Shown piece by piece: positions 17,152 to 26,041 of a stretch of 53,688 bases of DNA. A program made the position numbers and the translations under genes. The notes under the pieces are model-generated. The model did not search any database, was not told where the DNA came from, and worked only from the letters and a program-made list of their open reading frames with translations. Source of the DNA: an uncultured Muribaculaceae bacterium (lineage in GTDB: Bacteria > Bacteroidota > Bacteroidia > Bacteroidales > Muribaculaceae); assembly GCA_910585275.1 (NCBI GenBank), contig CAJUCW010000025.1:1-53688 (forward strand). Direction: 5' to 3'. Position 1 is the first letter of the stretch. The number at the start of each line of letters is the position of its first letter.

Positions 17152-19200
17152 ATGATTGCAAAACGCATTATTCCAATTTGTGTCGCATTCCTGACGATTG
17201 CTGCGGCAAATGCTCAGGACAGGCTTGGAAGACCGTCTTCAAAAGACCGTCAGAAGCAACAGATGTCATCCACGTCTCCAGACGAAAAAACAGATTCCGT
17301 GCGCCCCGGCACCGCATGGACGCTGACGTTTCCTCTCGGAAACCCTGTGGAATCAACCATCGACACGCTTACATACAATTTCCAGAGAACCACCATACCT
17401 TCGATGGTGACCGATGCTTATGCCACTACCGGAACTCTCGGCGCGGAAGGAATAAACCTTATTTTCGCCAACAGACCGAAAAGGGCTACATTCTTTTTCC
17501 AAGATGCCCTCGATGCGTGGATTCCAACCTTCAACAAGCAGAAGTTCTACAACATATATGTGCCCACCACCATCCTCTCCTACGGATTCGGCGGAAACAA
17601 ACTTAACCATCAGGACCGGCTGAAAACGGATTTTGCAGGGAACGTGAACCGGCGAATCGGAATCGGAGCGACGATAGACTATATATATTCAAAAGGCGCT
17701 TATGAAAACCAGGCCCTTAAAGACCTCAACTTCAGTTTTTCCACATATTACAAGGGCGACAGATACGAACTCCAGGCCTTCTATAATCATTTCAATTCAC
17801 TGAACAAGGAAAACGGAGGTATCACCGACGACCTCTATATCACCGACCCTGCACAGCTTCAAGGCGGCGTTAATAAAATCGAGCCCAAAAGCATCCCTAC
17901 CAGACTCAGCGCGGCCCACACCCGCCTCAACGGCGATGAACTCTTCATGACACATGCATGGAAGGTAGGCTTCTGGAGAAGTGAAGAAGTCAACGACACT
18001 CTCACACGCGAAGTATATGTGCCGATGACAAGATTCATATATTCCTTCGATCTCCAACACCGACATCACACCTTCCTGAACACCAACACCTCGCAGGCTC
18101 AGGAATTCTGGAAAAACTGCTATCTCGATCCCTCCGGTTCGAGAGAGGAAACTTATCTCACGCAAATGACAAACTCATTTGGAATCGAACTTATCGAAGG
18201 ATTCCAAAAATGGGCTAAATTCGGGCTGTCGGCATTCATATCTTATCAGACCCAGAAATATAAGCAGCCTACATATTTCCGTCAGCCGGAACTAAGCGAA
18301 ACGGATTGGGAAAAACTGACACCGCTGCCCGACAACTTCAACGTGTCGCCGGCAGAAACCCGCAACATGCTGTGGGTGGGCGGGCGTCTTCAAAAAGACA
18401 AAGGATCTATTCTGAAATATGCCGCCAACGCACGTTTCGGACTTGTTGGCGACGTGGTGGGCGACCTTGAACTCGACGGACACATCAACACCAGGTTCAA
18501 ACTCTTCGGCGATTCGGTAAGCATTACGGCTAAAGCAGCGTTCCACAACACGGCCCAGCCATATCTTATCCAGAAATATATTTCAAACCATTTTGCATGG
18601 GACAACGATTTCGGCAAAACCCGTTCATATAAAGTCGGGGGCGAACTCCTTATCCCATGGACCAAGACCACCCTTTCAGCGGAAGTGGAAAATCTGCAAA
18701 ACCTCGTATATTTCGATTCTGAATCGCTTCCACGGCAGCATGGAGGCAACATACAGGTTTTTTCCGCGCGTCTCAACCAACTTTTCCGAGTCGGCATACT
18801 CAATTGGGACAATACTATATATTATCAGAAGAGTTCTAATGAAAGCGTCTTGCCGCTCCCTCAGCTGACAATCTACAGCAACCTCTATCTGAAGTTTATA
18901 GCTTTCAAGGTCCTTAAACTGCAAATCGGCATAGATTGCGACTATTATACGAAATACAACGGACTCGATTATCAGCCCGCCACGATGAGTTTCCATGTGC
19001 AAGGGGAGAATCCGATAAAAATCGGCAACTATCCCTTTTGCAATGCCTACGTCACCGCACGTCTTTACAAGACGCGTTTCTACGTACTTTGGAGCCATGT
19101 CAACCAAGGGATGTTCTCGAAAGAAAGCTTTATCCTCCCCCACTATCCTTTCAATCCCCGCCGTCTTGAATTCGGTATTTCCGTCGATTTCGCCAACTAA
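17152..19200 (+). CDS. putative porin (Porin_10 family)
   Basis: A 682-residue outer-membrane protein resembling the Bacteroidetes putative porin family. Signal peptide residues 1-22 (AAANAQ). Then a Ser/Lys/Pro-rich linker, the conserved region TLTFPLGNPVESTIDTLTYN, and a long series of Tyr/Phe/Asn-rich strands to the C-terminus (RRLEFGISVDFAN). It probably forms a pore for small solutes, and the next two genes suggest organic acids or amino acids (inference). A -7-like TAACTTCG ends only four bases before the ATG, which would leave almost no leader, so the true promoter is uncertain. The start is kept because it gives a clean signal peptide. Confidence 0.8.
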   Translation: MIAKRIIPICVAFLTIAAANAQDRLGRPSSKDRQKQQMSSTSPDEKTDSVRPGTAWTLTFPLGNPVESTIDTLTYNFQRTTIPSMVTDAYATTGTLGAEGINLIFANRPKRATFFFQDALDAWIPTFNKQKFYNIYVPTTILSYGFGGNKLNHQDRLKTDFAGNVNRRIGIGATIDYIYSKGAYENQALKDLNFSFSTYYKGDRYELQAFYNHFNSLNKENGGITDDLYITDPAQLQGGVNKIEPKSIPTRLSAAHTRLNGDELFMTHAWKVGFWRSEEVNDTLTREVYVPMTRFIYSFDLQHRHHTFLNTNTSQAQEFWKNCYLDPSGSREETYLTQMTNSFGIELIEGFQKWAKFGLSAFISYQTQKYKQPTYFRQPELSETDWEKLTPLPDNFNVSPAETRNMLWVGGRLQKDKGSILKYAANARFGLVGDVVGDLELDGHINTRFKLFGDSVSITAKAAFHNTAQPYLIQKYISNHFAWDNDFGKTRSYKVGGELLIPWTKTTLSAEVENLQNLVYFDSESLPRQHGGNIQVFSARLNQLFRVGILNWDNTIYYQKSSNESVLPLPQLTIYSNLYLKFIAFKVLKLQIGIDCDYYTKYNGLDYQPATMSFHVQGENPIKIGNYPFCNAYVTARLYKTRFYVLWSHVNQGMFSKESFILPHYPFNPRRLEFGISVDFAN

Positions 19201-19212
19201 ACCCATTAGGTT

Positions 19213-20028
19213 ATGAGACAAATGAAAACCAAATACGGACAGATGTCGCTTTATGTCATCCTCCTTTTCTCCGTGGCAGTGGCTATGATCGGCGCAAAAC
19301 GTTGCAGCTCGTCGGCACCGCTCCCTTTCCTGACGCAGGGGAATTCGCAAGGCGACACCATCGACGTGGCTATAGTTTATGGTCCCCTGAGCTATTACCT
19401 TTACAATGACACCCTCGGAGGCTTGAATTATGAACTCCTCAAAAAAATGGAACATGACCTTCACACCCCGGTCAACCTCTGGCCTGTGGTTTCCCTGCAC
19501 GATGCCCTGCAAAGGCTTGAGAAAGGGACCTACGACATGCTTGCCTCACTTCCCCTCGACAACTCCGTGAAACAACGTTTTCAGACTTCTAAGAGTGTTT
19601 TTCTCGACCGCCTCGTGCTCGTGCAGCTTGCCGACACCGGAGGAAACGTAAAAGTAAACTCCGCTCTCGACCTCGGTCCTGACTCCATCCACATCCAAAA
19701 GGATTCGCCTGCCGCCGCACGTCTTGCCAATCTTTCTAACGAAATAGGCACCCCCATTCCCGTAAAACAGGAAAACGGACTCTCCGAAGAATATCTCTGC
19801 ATGAAAGTTGCCACCGGGGCTTTTAAACTTGCTGTCGTCAACGAGAAAACAGCCGCAACAATGAAGGCAACCTACCCTCGCCTTGCATACGACAACCCTG
19901 TAAGTTTCACCCAGTTCCAAATATGGGCTCTTCCCCCGGGCGATACAGCCAGGCTTTCGACCGTTGACCGTTGGCTCGACTCGATACAACAAACCCCCTA
20001 TTACAAAACTCTGATTAAAAAATATTGA
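19213..20028 (+). CDS. membrane-anchored solute-binding protein (SBP family 3-like)
   Basis: A 271-residue protein with one N-terminal membrane anchor or signal (about residues 12-29) and a periplasmic domain like extracellular solute-binding proteins of family 3 (DVAIVYGPLSYYLYND, GLNYELLKKM, GTYDMLASLPL, a second lobe with FLDRLVLVQ and AVVNEKTAATM). Such proteins usually serve ABC transporters or sensor kinases, and MltF-type lytic enzymes share the fold, but no lysozyme-like domain is present. It sits 12 bases after the porin and 15 bases before a symporter, so it may deliver substrate to that carrier. Met4 is an alternative start. Confidence 0.7.
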   Translation: MRQMKTKYGQMSLYVILLFSVAVAMIGAKRCSSSAPLPFLTQGNSQGDTIDVAIVYGPLSYYLYNDTLGGLNYELLKKMEHDLHTPVNLWPVVSLHDALQRLEKGTYDMLASLPLDNSVKQRFQTSKSVFLDRLVLVQLADTGGNVKVNSALDLGPDSIHIQKDSPAAARLANLSNEIGTPIPVKQENGLSEEYLCMKVATGAFKLAVVNEKTAATMKATYPRLAYDNPVSFTQFQIWALPPGDTARLSTVDRWLDSIQQTPYYKTLIKKY

Positions 20029-20043
20029 CATATCGGATATGCC

Positions 20044-21204
20044 ATGAAATTTCCTAAAATAAATCTTCTCTTCAAGATTCTTATTGCCATCGGGCTCGGA
20101 ATCATTGCCGGACAATTCTTCCCGGTCTGGCTCGGCCGACTGTTTGCTACATTCAATGCCATCTTCAGCCAACTTCTCGGCTTCCTCATTCCTCTTATCA
20201 TCGTCGGGTTCGTCGCCCCGGCAATTTCCGACATCGGGCATAAAGCCGGAAAGATGCTTCTCGCCACCGCCGCCCTCGCCTACGCCGCCACCACCATTTC
20301 CGGGTTCATGAGCTTTGCCGTAGGCAACACCTTTTTCCCGCGCCTTATATCGCCACGGAATCTGCAGGCCATGGACGGAGCCCACGACCTTTCCCCCTTC
20401 TTCACGGTAGAAATTCCTCCATTGATGAGCGTAATGACGGCACTCGTGCTGGCATTCACGCTCGGCATCTGTCTTGCCTACATGAAAGGGGAAACAATGA
20501 AATCCCTTCTCTCCGAATTCCGCGAAATCATAACCAAGACTATCAACGGAGTCATCATACCACTCCTTCCCCTCTATATTTTCGGGATTTTTTTAAACAT
20601 GACGGTTTCCGGACAAGTAGCAACCGTGCTTGCGGCTTTCGCCAAAATCATCATCGTTATTTTTGCGATGCACATATTCCTGCTTGTTTTCCAATATGCC
20701 ATAGCAGCATTGGTGGTCAAGAGAAACCCCTTTAAACTCCTCTATACAATGCTCCCTGCCTATTTCACAGCACTCGGCACCCAATCCTCGGCAGCCACCA
20801 TACCTGTCACACTCCGACAGGCCATAAAGATGGGGGTAAGCGAAGACGTGGCAGGATTTGTCATCCCATTGTGTGCCACAATCCATATGTCGGGAAGCGC
20901 CATGAAAATTGTAGCATGCGCGGTGGCTCTGATGTTGATGGAAGGGATTCCATACGATGCCGGCATGTTTGCCGGATTCATATGTATGTTGGGAATCTCC
21001 ATTATAGCCGCTCCGGGGGTGCCCGGAGGTGCAATCATGGCCTCCCTCGGACTACTTGCGGCCATGCTCGGGTTCAGTGAAGCCGACCAGGCACTGATGA
21101 TAGCCCTTTATATTGCCATGGATAGTTTCGGCACCGCCTGCAATGTCACCGGCGACGGCTTCATCGCCCTGATTATCGACAAATGCTTCCCCTCGAAGCA
21201 ATAA
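20044..21204 (+). CDS. dicarboxylate/amino acid:cation symporter (DAACS family)
   Basis: A 386-residue inner-membrane carrier with about eight hydrophobic helices and re-entrant loops. It keeps family signatures: the serine-rich hairpin region (LGTQSSAATIPVTLR, about residues 242-256), the following HMSGSAMKI, and the late FGTACNVTGDGFIALIID. Relatives take up dicarboxylates, serine/threonine or glutamate with Na+ or H+. Third gene of the porin/solute-binding cluster, with a terminator just downstream. Substrate not determinable. Confidence 0.85.
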   Translation: MKFPKINLLFKILIAIGLGIIAGQFFPVWLGRLFATFNAIFSQLLGFLIPLIIVGFVAPAISDIGHKAGKMLLATAALAYAATTISGFMSFAVGNTFFPRLISPRNLQAMDGAHDLSPFFTVEIPPLMSVMTALVLAFTLGICLAYMKGETMKSLLSEFREIITKTINGVIIPLLPLYIFGIFLNMTVSGQVATVLAAFAKIIIVIFAMHIFLLVFQYAIAALVVKRNPFKLLYTMLPAYFTALGTQSSAATIPVTLRQAIKMGVSEDVAGFVIPLCATIHMSGSAMKIVACAVALMLMEGIPYDAGMFAGFICMLGISIIAAPGVPGGAIMASLGLLAAMLGFSEADQALMIALYIAMDSFGTACNVTGDGFIALIIDKCFPSKQ

Positions 21205-21239
21205 TAATGCACTCCAAAGTCTTATTTTTCACACCAAAA

Positions 21240-21278
21240 AAAGAGGCCGCACTAAAAAAATGCCGCCTCTTTCTTTTT
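21240..21278 (+). terminator. terminator of the porin-symporter cluster
   Basis: AAAGAGGCCGCA at 21240-21251 pairs with TGCCGCCTCTTT at 21261-21272 (one mismatch), then a T-rich tail. The A-rich left flank means it could also work for kbl on the other strand. A direct repeat AATCCCGCTT follows near 21300-21320. Confidence 0.75.
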
Positions 21279-21326
21279 CCACTCCCCCAAATCCAGTTCA
21301 ATCCCGCTTAATCCCGCTTAATTCTT

Positions 21327-22520
21327 TCATTTCAAAACGCCAAGTTTCTTGCCCACCTTGACAAAGGCGGCAATGGCGCGGTCGAGATGTTCGCGCTCAT
21401 GGCCGGCCGACAGCTGCACGCGGATGCGCGCCTGCCCCTTCGGCACAACGGGATAATAGAAACCGGTTACGAAGATTCCCTCTTTCTGCATTTCGGCCGC
21501 AAAATCCTGCGAAAGCTTGGCATCGTAAAGCATCACCGCACAGATTGCGCTCTGCGTAGGCTTTATGTCGAAACCGGCGGCAATCATCTTGTCGCGGAAA
21601 TAATTCACGTTCTCCACCAGTTTGTCATGAAGGTCGTTGCTTTCCTTCAGCATCTTCAGCATTTCGAGGCTTGCGCCTACGATGGATGGGGCTACCGAAT
21701 TGGAGAAAAGATAAGGGCGCGAACGCTGGCGAAGCATATCGATAATCTCCTTCGGGCCTGTGGTAAAGCCACCCATCGCCCCACCGAACGCCTTGCCGAG
21801 TGTGCCGGTGAAGATATCTATTTTTCCATAGCAGTCAAACTGTTCGGCCACACCGTGACCCGTCTTGCCTACAACTCCCGCCGAATGGCTTTCGTCAACC
21901 ATCACAAGCGCATCATATTTCTCGGCGAGTTCGCATATCTTATCCATCGGGGCGACGTTGCCATCCATAGAGAAGACCCCGTCGGTAGCAATAATCTTAT
22001 ATCGGCAATCGGCAGCCTCTTTAAGGCAGCGTTCAAGGTCATCCATATCGGCATTTTTATAACGGAATCGTTTGGCCTTGCAAAGGCGCACGCCGTCGAT
22101 GATGGAGGCATGATTGAGCGAGTCGCTTATTATGGCGTCTTCCTCGGTGAAGAGGGGCTCGAACAGACCGCCGTTGGCATCGAAACATGCTGCATAAAGA
22201 ATGGTGTCTTCAGTCTTGAAATAATCGCTGATAGCCTTCTCAAGTTCCTTGTGAAGATCTTGGGTTCCACAGATGAAGCGCACCGACGACATTCCGTAGC
22301 CTCGCTCGTCCATCGCTTTTTTTGCAGCTTCGATAAGTCTGGAATTGTCGGCGAGTCCAAGATAATTGTTGGCGCAGAAATTAAGCACATCGCCTTCCGT
22401 GTTCTCCACCTCTATGTCTGCACGCTGAGGGGTAACAATCACCCGTTCCTTCTTGTAAAGACCGGCATCTTTGATGTCCTGAAGTTCTTTTTCAAGATGT
22501 GTTTTGAAATTTTCGTACAT
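21327..22520 (-). CDS. kbl: glycine C-acetyltransferase (2-amino-3-ketobutyrate CoA ligase)
   Basis: A 397-residue PLP enzyme that splits 2-amino-3-ketobutyrate with CoA into glycine and acetyl-CoA, the second step of threonine breakdown. I start it at MYENFKTHLEKEL, the usual N-terminus, rather than 12 codons upstream. Fold-type I landmarks: CANNYLGLA (49), RFICGT (81), SDSLNHASI (132), DESHSAG (209-215), and the PLP lysine in TGTLGKAFGG (Lys243). Length is normal for the family. It is divergent from tdh, which makes its substrate, so the two form a pathway pair around a shared 242-bp control region. Confidence 0.93.
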   Translation of the reverse strand: MYENFKTHLEKELQDIKDAGLYKKERVIVTPQRADIEVENTEGDVLNFCANNYLGLADNSRLIEAAKKAMDERGYGMSSVRFICGTQDLHKELEKAISDYFKTEDTILYAACFDANGGLFEPLFTEEDAIISDSLNHASIIDGVRLCKAKRFRYKNADMDDLERCLKEAADCRYKIIATDGVFSMDGNVAPMDKICELAEKYDALVMVDESHSAGVVGKTGHGVAEQFDCYGKIDIFTGTLGKAFGGAMGGFTTGPKEIIDMLRQRSRPYLFSNSVAPSIVGASLEMLKMLKESNDLHDKLVENVNYFRDKMIAAGFDIKPTQSAICAVMLYDAKLSQDFAAEMQKEGIFVTGFYYPVVPKGQARIRVQLSAGHEREHLDRAIAAFVKVGKKLGVLK

Positions 22521-22671
22521 GGTCTTATATTTAATTATATGGTTGTTATCAGCCACTTATCCCGACAATACCTCCGCATTGCACGACAGTTGTCAAGCAT
22601 TTGCCCTGCCCCACTTCGGTTGCCCCGATAATTTTTTAGCAAATTTAAGCAATTTTTTATAAAACTTATAT

Positions 22672-22679
22672 TAAATTTG
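22672..22679 (+). promoter_or_regulatory. -7 box of the tdh promoter
   Basis: TAAATTTG fits the Bacteroidales -7 consensus; no clear TTTG lies 19-21 bases upstream. Transcription from here would start near 22687, too close to the first in-frame ATG (22697) but well placed for the Met at 22763, which supports that start. Confidence 0.5.
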
Positions 22680-22762
22680 CGCTAAAATATAACCGAATGG
22701 TCTTATTTGACCACAACCTTATCAAGGCGCGGTTCAAACAGACCCATCAAAACGATTGTGCA

Positions 22763-23743
22763 ATGAACAATATCCTTATTATCGGAGCCACCGGTCAAAT
22801 CGGCTCAGAACTGACAATGAAACTGCGCGGACTGTATCCGAACGGCAATGTCGTGGCAGGATACATTCCGGGAGCGGAGCCCAAAGGCATCCTTCTTGAA
22901 AGTGGTCCCGCCCATGTGGTTGACATCACCAATCCTCTGCAAATCGCGGAGGCGGTAGATAAGTATAAGGTTGATACCATCTACAACCTTGCCGCCCTTC
23001 TGAGCGCCGTTGCCGAAGCACGTCCGCAACTGGCGTGGAAAATCGGAGTCGGTGGTCTTTACAACACTCTTGAAGTTGCACGCGAGAAGGGATGTGCCGT
23101 ATTCACCCCCAGTTCCATCGGCTCTTTCGGACCCTCTACGCCTCACGACAAGACTCCGCAGGACACAATCCAGCGTCCGGAAACAATTTACGGAGTCACC
23201 AAAGTGACCGGAGAACTTTTGTCGGATTACTACGCGCGTCGATTCGGAGTAGATACGCGCTCGGTTCGTTTCCCGGGGCTTATTTCATACGTTGCGCCTC
23301 CGGGCGGCGGCACCACCGACTATGCAGTCGATATATACTACTCCGCCGTAAAAGGGGAAACTTTCAAATGCCCACTGAAACCCGGCACGTTCATGGACAT
23401 GATGTATATGCCCGATGCGCTTCGTGCCGCCGTGGAAATCATGGAGGCCGACCCGTCGAAACTCCGCCACAGGAATTCATTCAACATCGCCGCAATGAGT
23501 TTCGATCCGGAAATAATCGCTGCAAAAATCAAGGAATACGTGCCTGATTTCAAGATGGAGTATGAACTCGACCCGCTACGCCAGGCTATAGCCGACTCTT
23601 GGCCCGACAGCCTCGACGACACATGTGCCCGCGAAGAATGGGGGTGGAAGCCGGAATTCGACCTCGATGCCATGACCAAAGACATGCTCGTTAACCTCCG
23701 TCTCAAGCTCGATATCCCAGCGCCTGCCTCTGCCATGGCATAA
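22763..23743 (+). CDS. tdh: L-threonine 3-dehydrogenase (extended short-chain type)
   Basis: A 326-residue NAD-dependent enzyme of the epimerase-like (extended SDR) threonine dehydrogenase type, which oxidises threonine to 2-amino-3-ketobutyrate. Rossmann motif GATGQIG at residues 8-14; NLAALLSAVAE (75-85); FTPSSIGSFGPSTP (114-127); catalytic Tyr143 and Lys147 in TIYGVTK; substrate-loop FPGLISY. I use the internal Met (MNNILIIGA) because the upstream 22 codons have no homology-like character and begin almost at the promoter. It pairs with divergent kbl. A generic epimerase annotation would be less precise. Confidence 0.9.
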   Translation: MNNILIIGATGQIGSELTMKLRGLYPNGNVVAGYIPGAEPKGILLESGPAHVVDITNPLQIAEAVDKYKVDTIYNLAALLSAVAEARPQLAWKIGVGGLYNTLEVAREKGCAVFTPSSIGSFGPSTPHDKTPQDTIQRPETIYGVTKVTGELLSDYYARRFGVDTRSVRFPGLISYVAPPGGGTTDYAVDIYYSAVKGETFKCPLKPGTFMDMMYMPDALRAAVEIMEADPSKLRHRNSFNIAAMSFDPEIIAAKIKEYVPDFKMEYELDPLRQAIADSWPDSLDDTCAREEWGWKPEFDLDAMTKDMLVNLRLKLDIPAPASAMA

Positions 23744-23881
23744 TCCGACCGGGATTGCAAATAAAAACCATCAGTTTTTATGCAATTCCAAATGTAAGGA
23801 GGGTGCTGTAAATATTTTGTGCATGGTTGATAAAAAAGGGTCAAAAAACCTTATTAAATAGCCGATTTTTCTCTTTATAAC

Positions 23882-23918
23882 AAAAAACCGGAAACCGATA
23901 TGAGGTTTCCGGTTTTTT
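23882..23918 (+). terminator. perfect 15-bp hairpin terminator after tdh
   Basis: AAAAAACCGGAAACC at 23882-23896 and its exact complement at 23904-23918 surround a 7-base loop. The stem ends in six T on the plus strand and begins with six A, so it could work both ways. Confidence 0.9.
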
Positions 23919-23922
23919 ATAT

Positions 23923-23930
23923 TACTTTTG
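23923..23930 (+). promoter_or_regulatory. -7 box upstream of the TetR/efflux genes
   Basis: TACTTTTG matches the -7 consensus, but no TTTG is found at the right distance because the terminator stem occupies it. If real, the transcript would begin near 23937 and run through the poly-G tract. Confidence 0.4.
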
Positions 23931-23965
23931 CAAACAGATAAAATTTACGGGCGAACGGAATATGC

Positions 23966-23977
23966 GGGGGGGGGGGG
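23966..23977 (+). repeat. 12-G homopolymer upstream of the TetR gene
   Basis: Twelve consecutive G are read here, 56 bases before the regulator's start codon and about 36 bases after the -7-like box. Long G runs slip during replication, so the length may vary between cells. It lies in the presumed leader, not in the coding part as I call it. The frame is open upstream to 23928, so an extended reading through the tract cannot be excluded. Confidence 0.85.
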
Positions 23978-24032
23978 AAACCTACCAAACTTCCTTTCCG
24001 TTTATTTCTATCTTTATGTAAAACCTTACATT

Positions 24033-24662
24033 ATGACACGCGAAGATATGACTCCGGAGGCCTACGCAGCTCTCCTTGATTCTATCACAGACATTCTTGT
24101 AAAGAACGGTCTGAAAGCTACCACCATGGATTCCATTGCCGCTTCTTTAAGAATGTCGAAAAGAACGCTTTATGAAATCTTTTCAAGCAAGAGCAACATG
24201 GTGTCGGAAGCTTTGAAGACCCTACATCAGCAACTCTCGGATGCCAATAAAAGCATCATTGAAAACTCCAGTAATTCCATGGAGGCGGTGCTCAACGGCT
24301 TTCTCCATCACAGGGACGTTATGGAGAAAGCCAATGTAGAATTCTTCAGAGACATGGACATACTTTATGCCAACGCCCGCAAAACCTGCAACACCTCAAA
24401 AGAAGCGTACCTCGACAATTTCGTCAGCGTTCTTAAACGTGGTGCGCAACAGGGGGTATTCCGCGACGACATCAACTTCATGGTGCAATGCAAAATGATG
24501 GCCATACAGATGGAATCGCTCAAACGCATGGAAGAGCTCTTTCCTCCCGACATCACCCTCCTCGAAGTATATGATTCCATCTGCATAGGGTTCCTAAGAG
24601 GGATAGCCACCCCCGAAGGAATGAAAATGCTCGACGATCTACTTGTAAAAATAAAAAAATAA
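24033..24662 (+). CDS. TetR/AcrR-family transcriptional regulator
   Basis: A 209-residue regulator. The N-terminal helix-turn-helix spans about residues 12-55 (KATTMDSIAASLRMSKRTLYEIFSSKSNMV), followed by an all-helical ligand-binding and dimer domain. I start at MTREDMTPEAY because the upstream codons run through the G tract and read as unstructured sequence. It lies 21 bases before the TolC gene, and regulators of this family often repress a neighbouring efflux operon. No clear palindromic operator is visible upstream. The ligand is unknown. Confidence 0.87.
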   Translation: MTREDMTPEAYAALLDSITDILVKNGLKATTMDSIAASLRMSKRTLYEIFSSKSNMVSEALKTLHQQLSDANKSIIENSSNSMEAVLNGFLHHRDVMEKANVEFFRDMDILYANARKTCNTSKEAYLDNFVSVLKRGAQQGVFRDDINFMVQCKMMAIQMESLKRMEELFPPDITLLEVYDSICIGFLRGIATPEGMKMLDDLLVKIKK

Positions 24663-24683
24663 CCGACAATAACCAACTATTTT

Positions 24684-26006
24684 ATGAAATATTCCCGTAA
24701 ATTATTTTACACAGTGCTTATCGCCTTCGGTGTTTCTACCGTTGCTCCCGCACAGGAGCTAACTCTCTCGCGGGAACAATGCGTGGAAATCGCATTGCGC
24801 GACAACCCCAGCGTAATCATAGCCGACATGGAGGTGAAAAAGGTGGACTACGCAAAAAAAGAAGTGATGGCATCTCTCTTCCCTTCTATCGATTTTTCGG
24901 CTTCCTATCAAAGGTCGATCGAACTGCAGACAATCCGCATGAACATGGGTGGTGAGAGCCAAAGCCTGAAAATGGGGTCGGACAACACTTGGAACATGGG
25001 ATTTTCCGCCACGATGCCGCTGATTTCACCCACCCTTTGGAAATCCATTTCAATTTCCAAAACCCAGATTCTGGCTAATCTTGAAAGTGCGCGTGCTTCC
25101 CGCCTCGACCTCGTCAACAATGTCAACAAAGCCTACTATGCACTTCTTCTCGCCATCGCCTCGCATGAGGTGGTAAAAGAGAATTACGACATCGCGGTGA
25201 TGAATGCCGGAATTTATGAGAAACAGTTCAAGGCCGGGACTGCTTCGGAATATGACGTGCTCCGTTCATCAGTGCAAGTCAAGAATATAGAGCCGGAACT
25301 TCTTCAGGCCGACATTGCCATAAAGCAGTGCAAGCTTCAGCTGAAGGTGCTGATGGGGATAGCCACCGACGCCGACATCGTTCCCAACACCACCCTCGCC
25401 GACTATCAGCGCGACATGTATGCCATCCCGGCCGGAACCGGTCTCTCTATCGACGGCAACACCTCCCTTCGATCCCTCGACATCCAGAAAAAAATCCTTG
25501 ATAAAAACATCGACATCAAAAAATTCGCCTGGATTCCCACACTCGGGGCGCAGTTCAACCTCTCGTGGCTCTCTCTCAGCAACGGCAGCCCTTTCAAGGA
25601 CCAGAAGTTTAACCCCTACAGCAACGTCGGTCTGTCGCTTTCGGTCCCTATTTTTTCGGGAGGCTCGAAATATTACGGTCTCAAACAAGCCCAGGTGCAG
25701 CGCAAGGAACTCGATCTGCAGCGCGAAAATCTTGTAAACTCCCTCAACATGCAGGTTGACCTCGCCATCGACAACATCAACCGCGAGGCCCGTCAGATAG
25801 CCACTTCGGAAGAGGGGGTGCGTCAGGCAAAAAAAGCTTACGAAATCATGCAGAAAAGTTTCGACATAGGAGCCGCTTCATATCTCGACCTGCGCGACAG
25901 TGAGCTGGCCAACACTTCGGCTCAACTCTCTTATCTGCAAGCCATCTACAATTATCTTGTATCCACTTCAGAACTCGACACTCTGCTCGGCAAAACCGTG
26001 GATTAA
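24684..26006 (+). CDS. TolC-family outer-membrane efflux channel
   Basis: A 440-residue outer-membrane factor for tripartite efflux. Signal peptide residues 1-22 (APAQ). Two OEP repeats follow: the first with LSREQCVEIALRDNPSV (about 26-42) and long helices, the second with GLSLSVPIFSGGSKYYGLKQAQ (about 310-330). The C-terminal helix carries SYLDLRDSELANTSAQLSYLQA. It would form the trimeric exit duct for the adaptor and pump encoded next (35 bases to the adaptor). No defects. Confidence 0.92.
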   Translation: MKYSRKLFYTVLIAFGVSTVAPAQELTLSREQCVEIALRDNPSVIIADMEVKKVDYAKKEVMASLFPSIDFSASYQRSIELQTIRMNMGGESQSLKMGSDNTWNMGFSATMPLISPTLWKSISISKTQILANLESARASRLDLVNNVNKAYYALLLAIASHEVVKENYDIAVMNAGIYEKQFKAGTASEYDVLRSSVQVKNIEPELLQADIAIKQCKLQLKVLMGIATDADIVPNTTLADYQRDMYAIPAGTGLSIDGNTSLRSLDIQKKILDKNIDIKKFAWIPTLGAQFNLSWLSLSNGSPFKDQKFNPYSNVGLSLSVPIFSGGSKYYGLKQAQVQRKELDLQRENLVNSLNMQVDLAIDNINREARQIATSEEGVRQAKKAYEIMQKSFDIGAASYLDLRDSELANTSAQLSYLQAIYNYLVSTSELDTLLGKTVD

Positions 26007-26041
26007 TATCGTAAAAACAACCATCTCATCAATACTCCAGA

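Noticed and set aside
21387..22631. Long plus-strand open frame opposite kbl
   Set aside because: The minus strand encodes a complete PLP enzyme with all catalytic motifs; the opposite frame has none.
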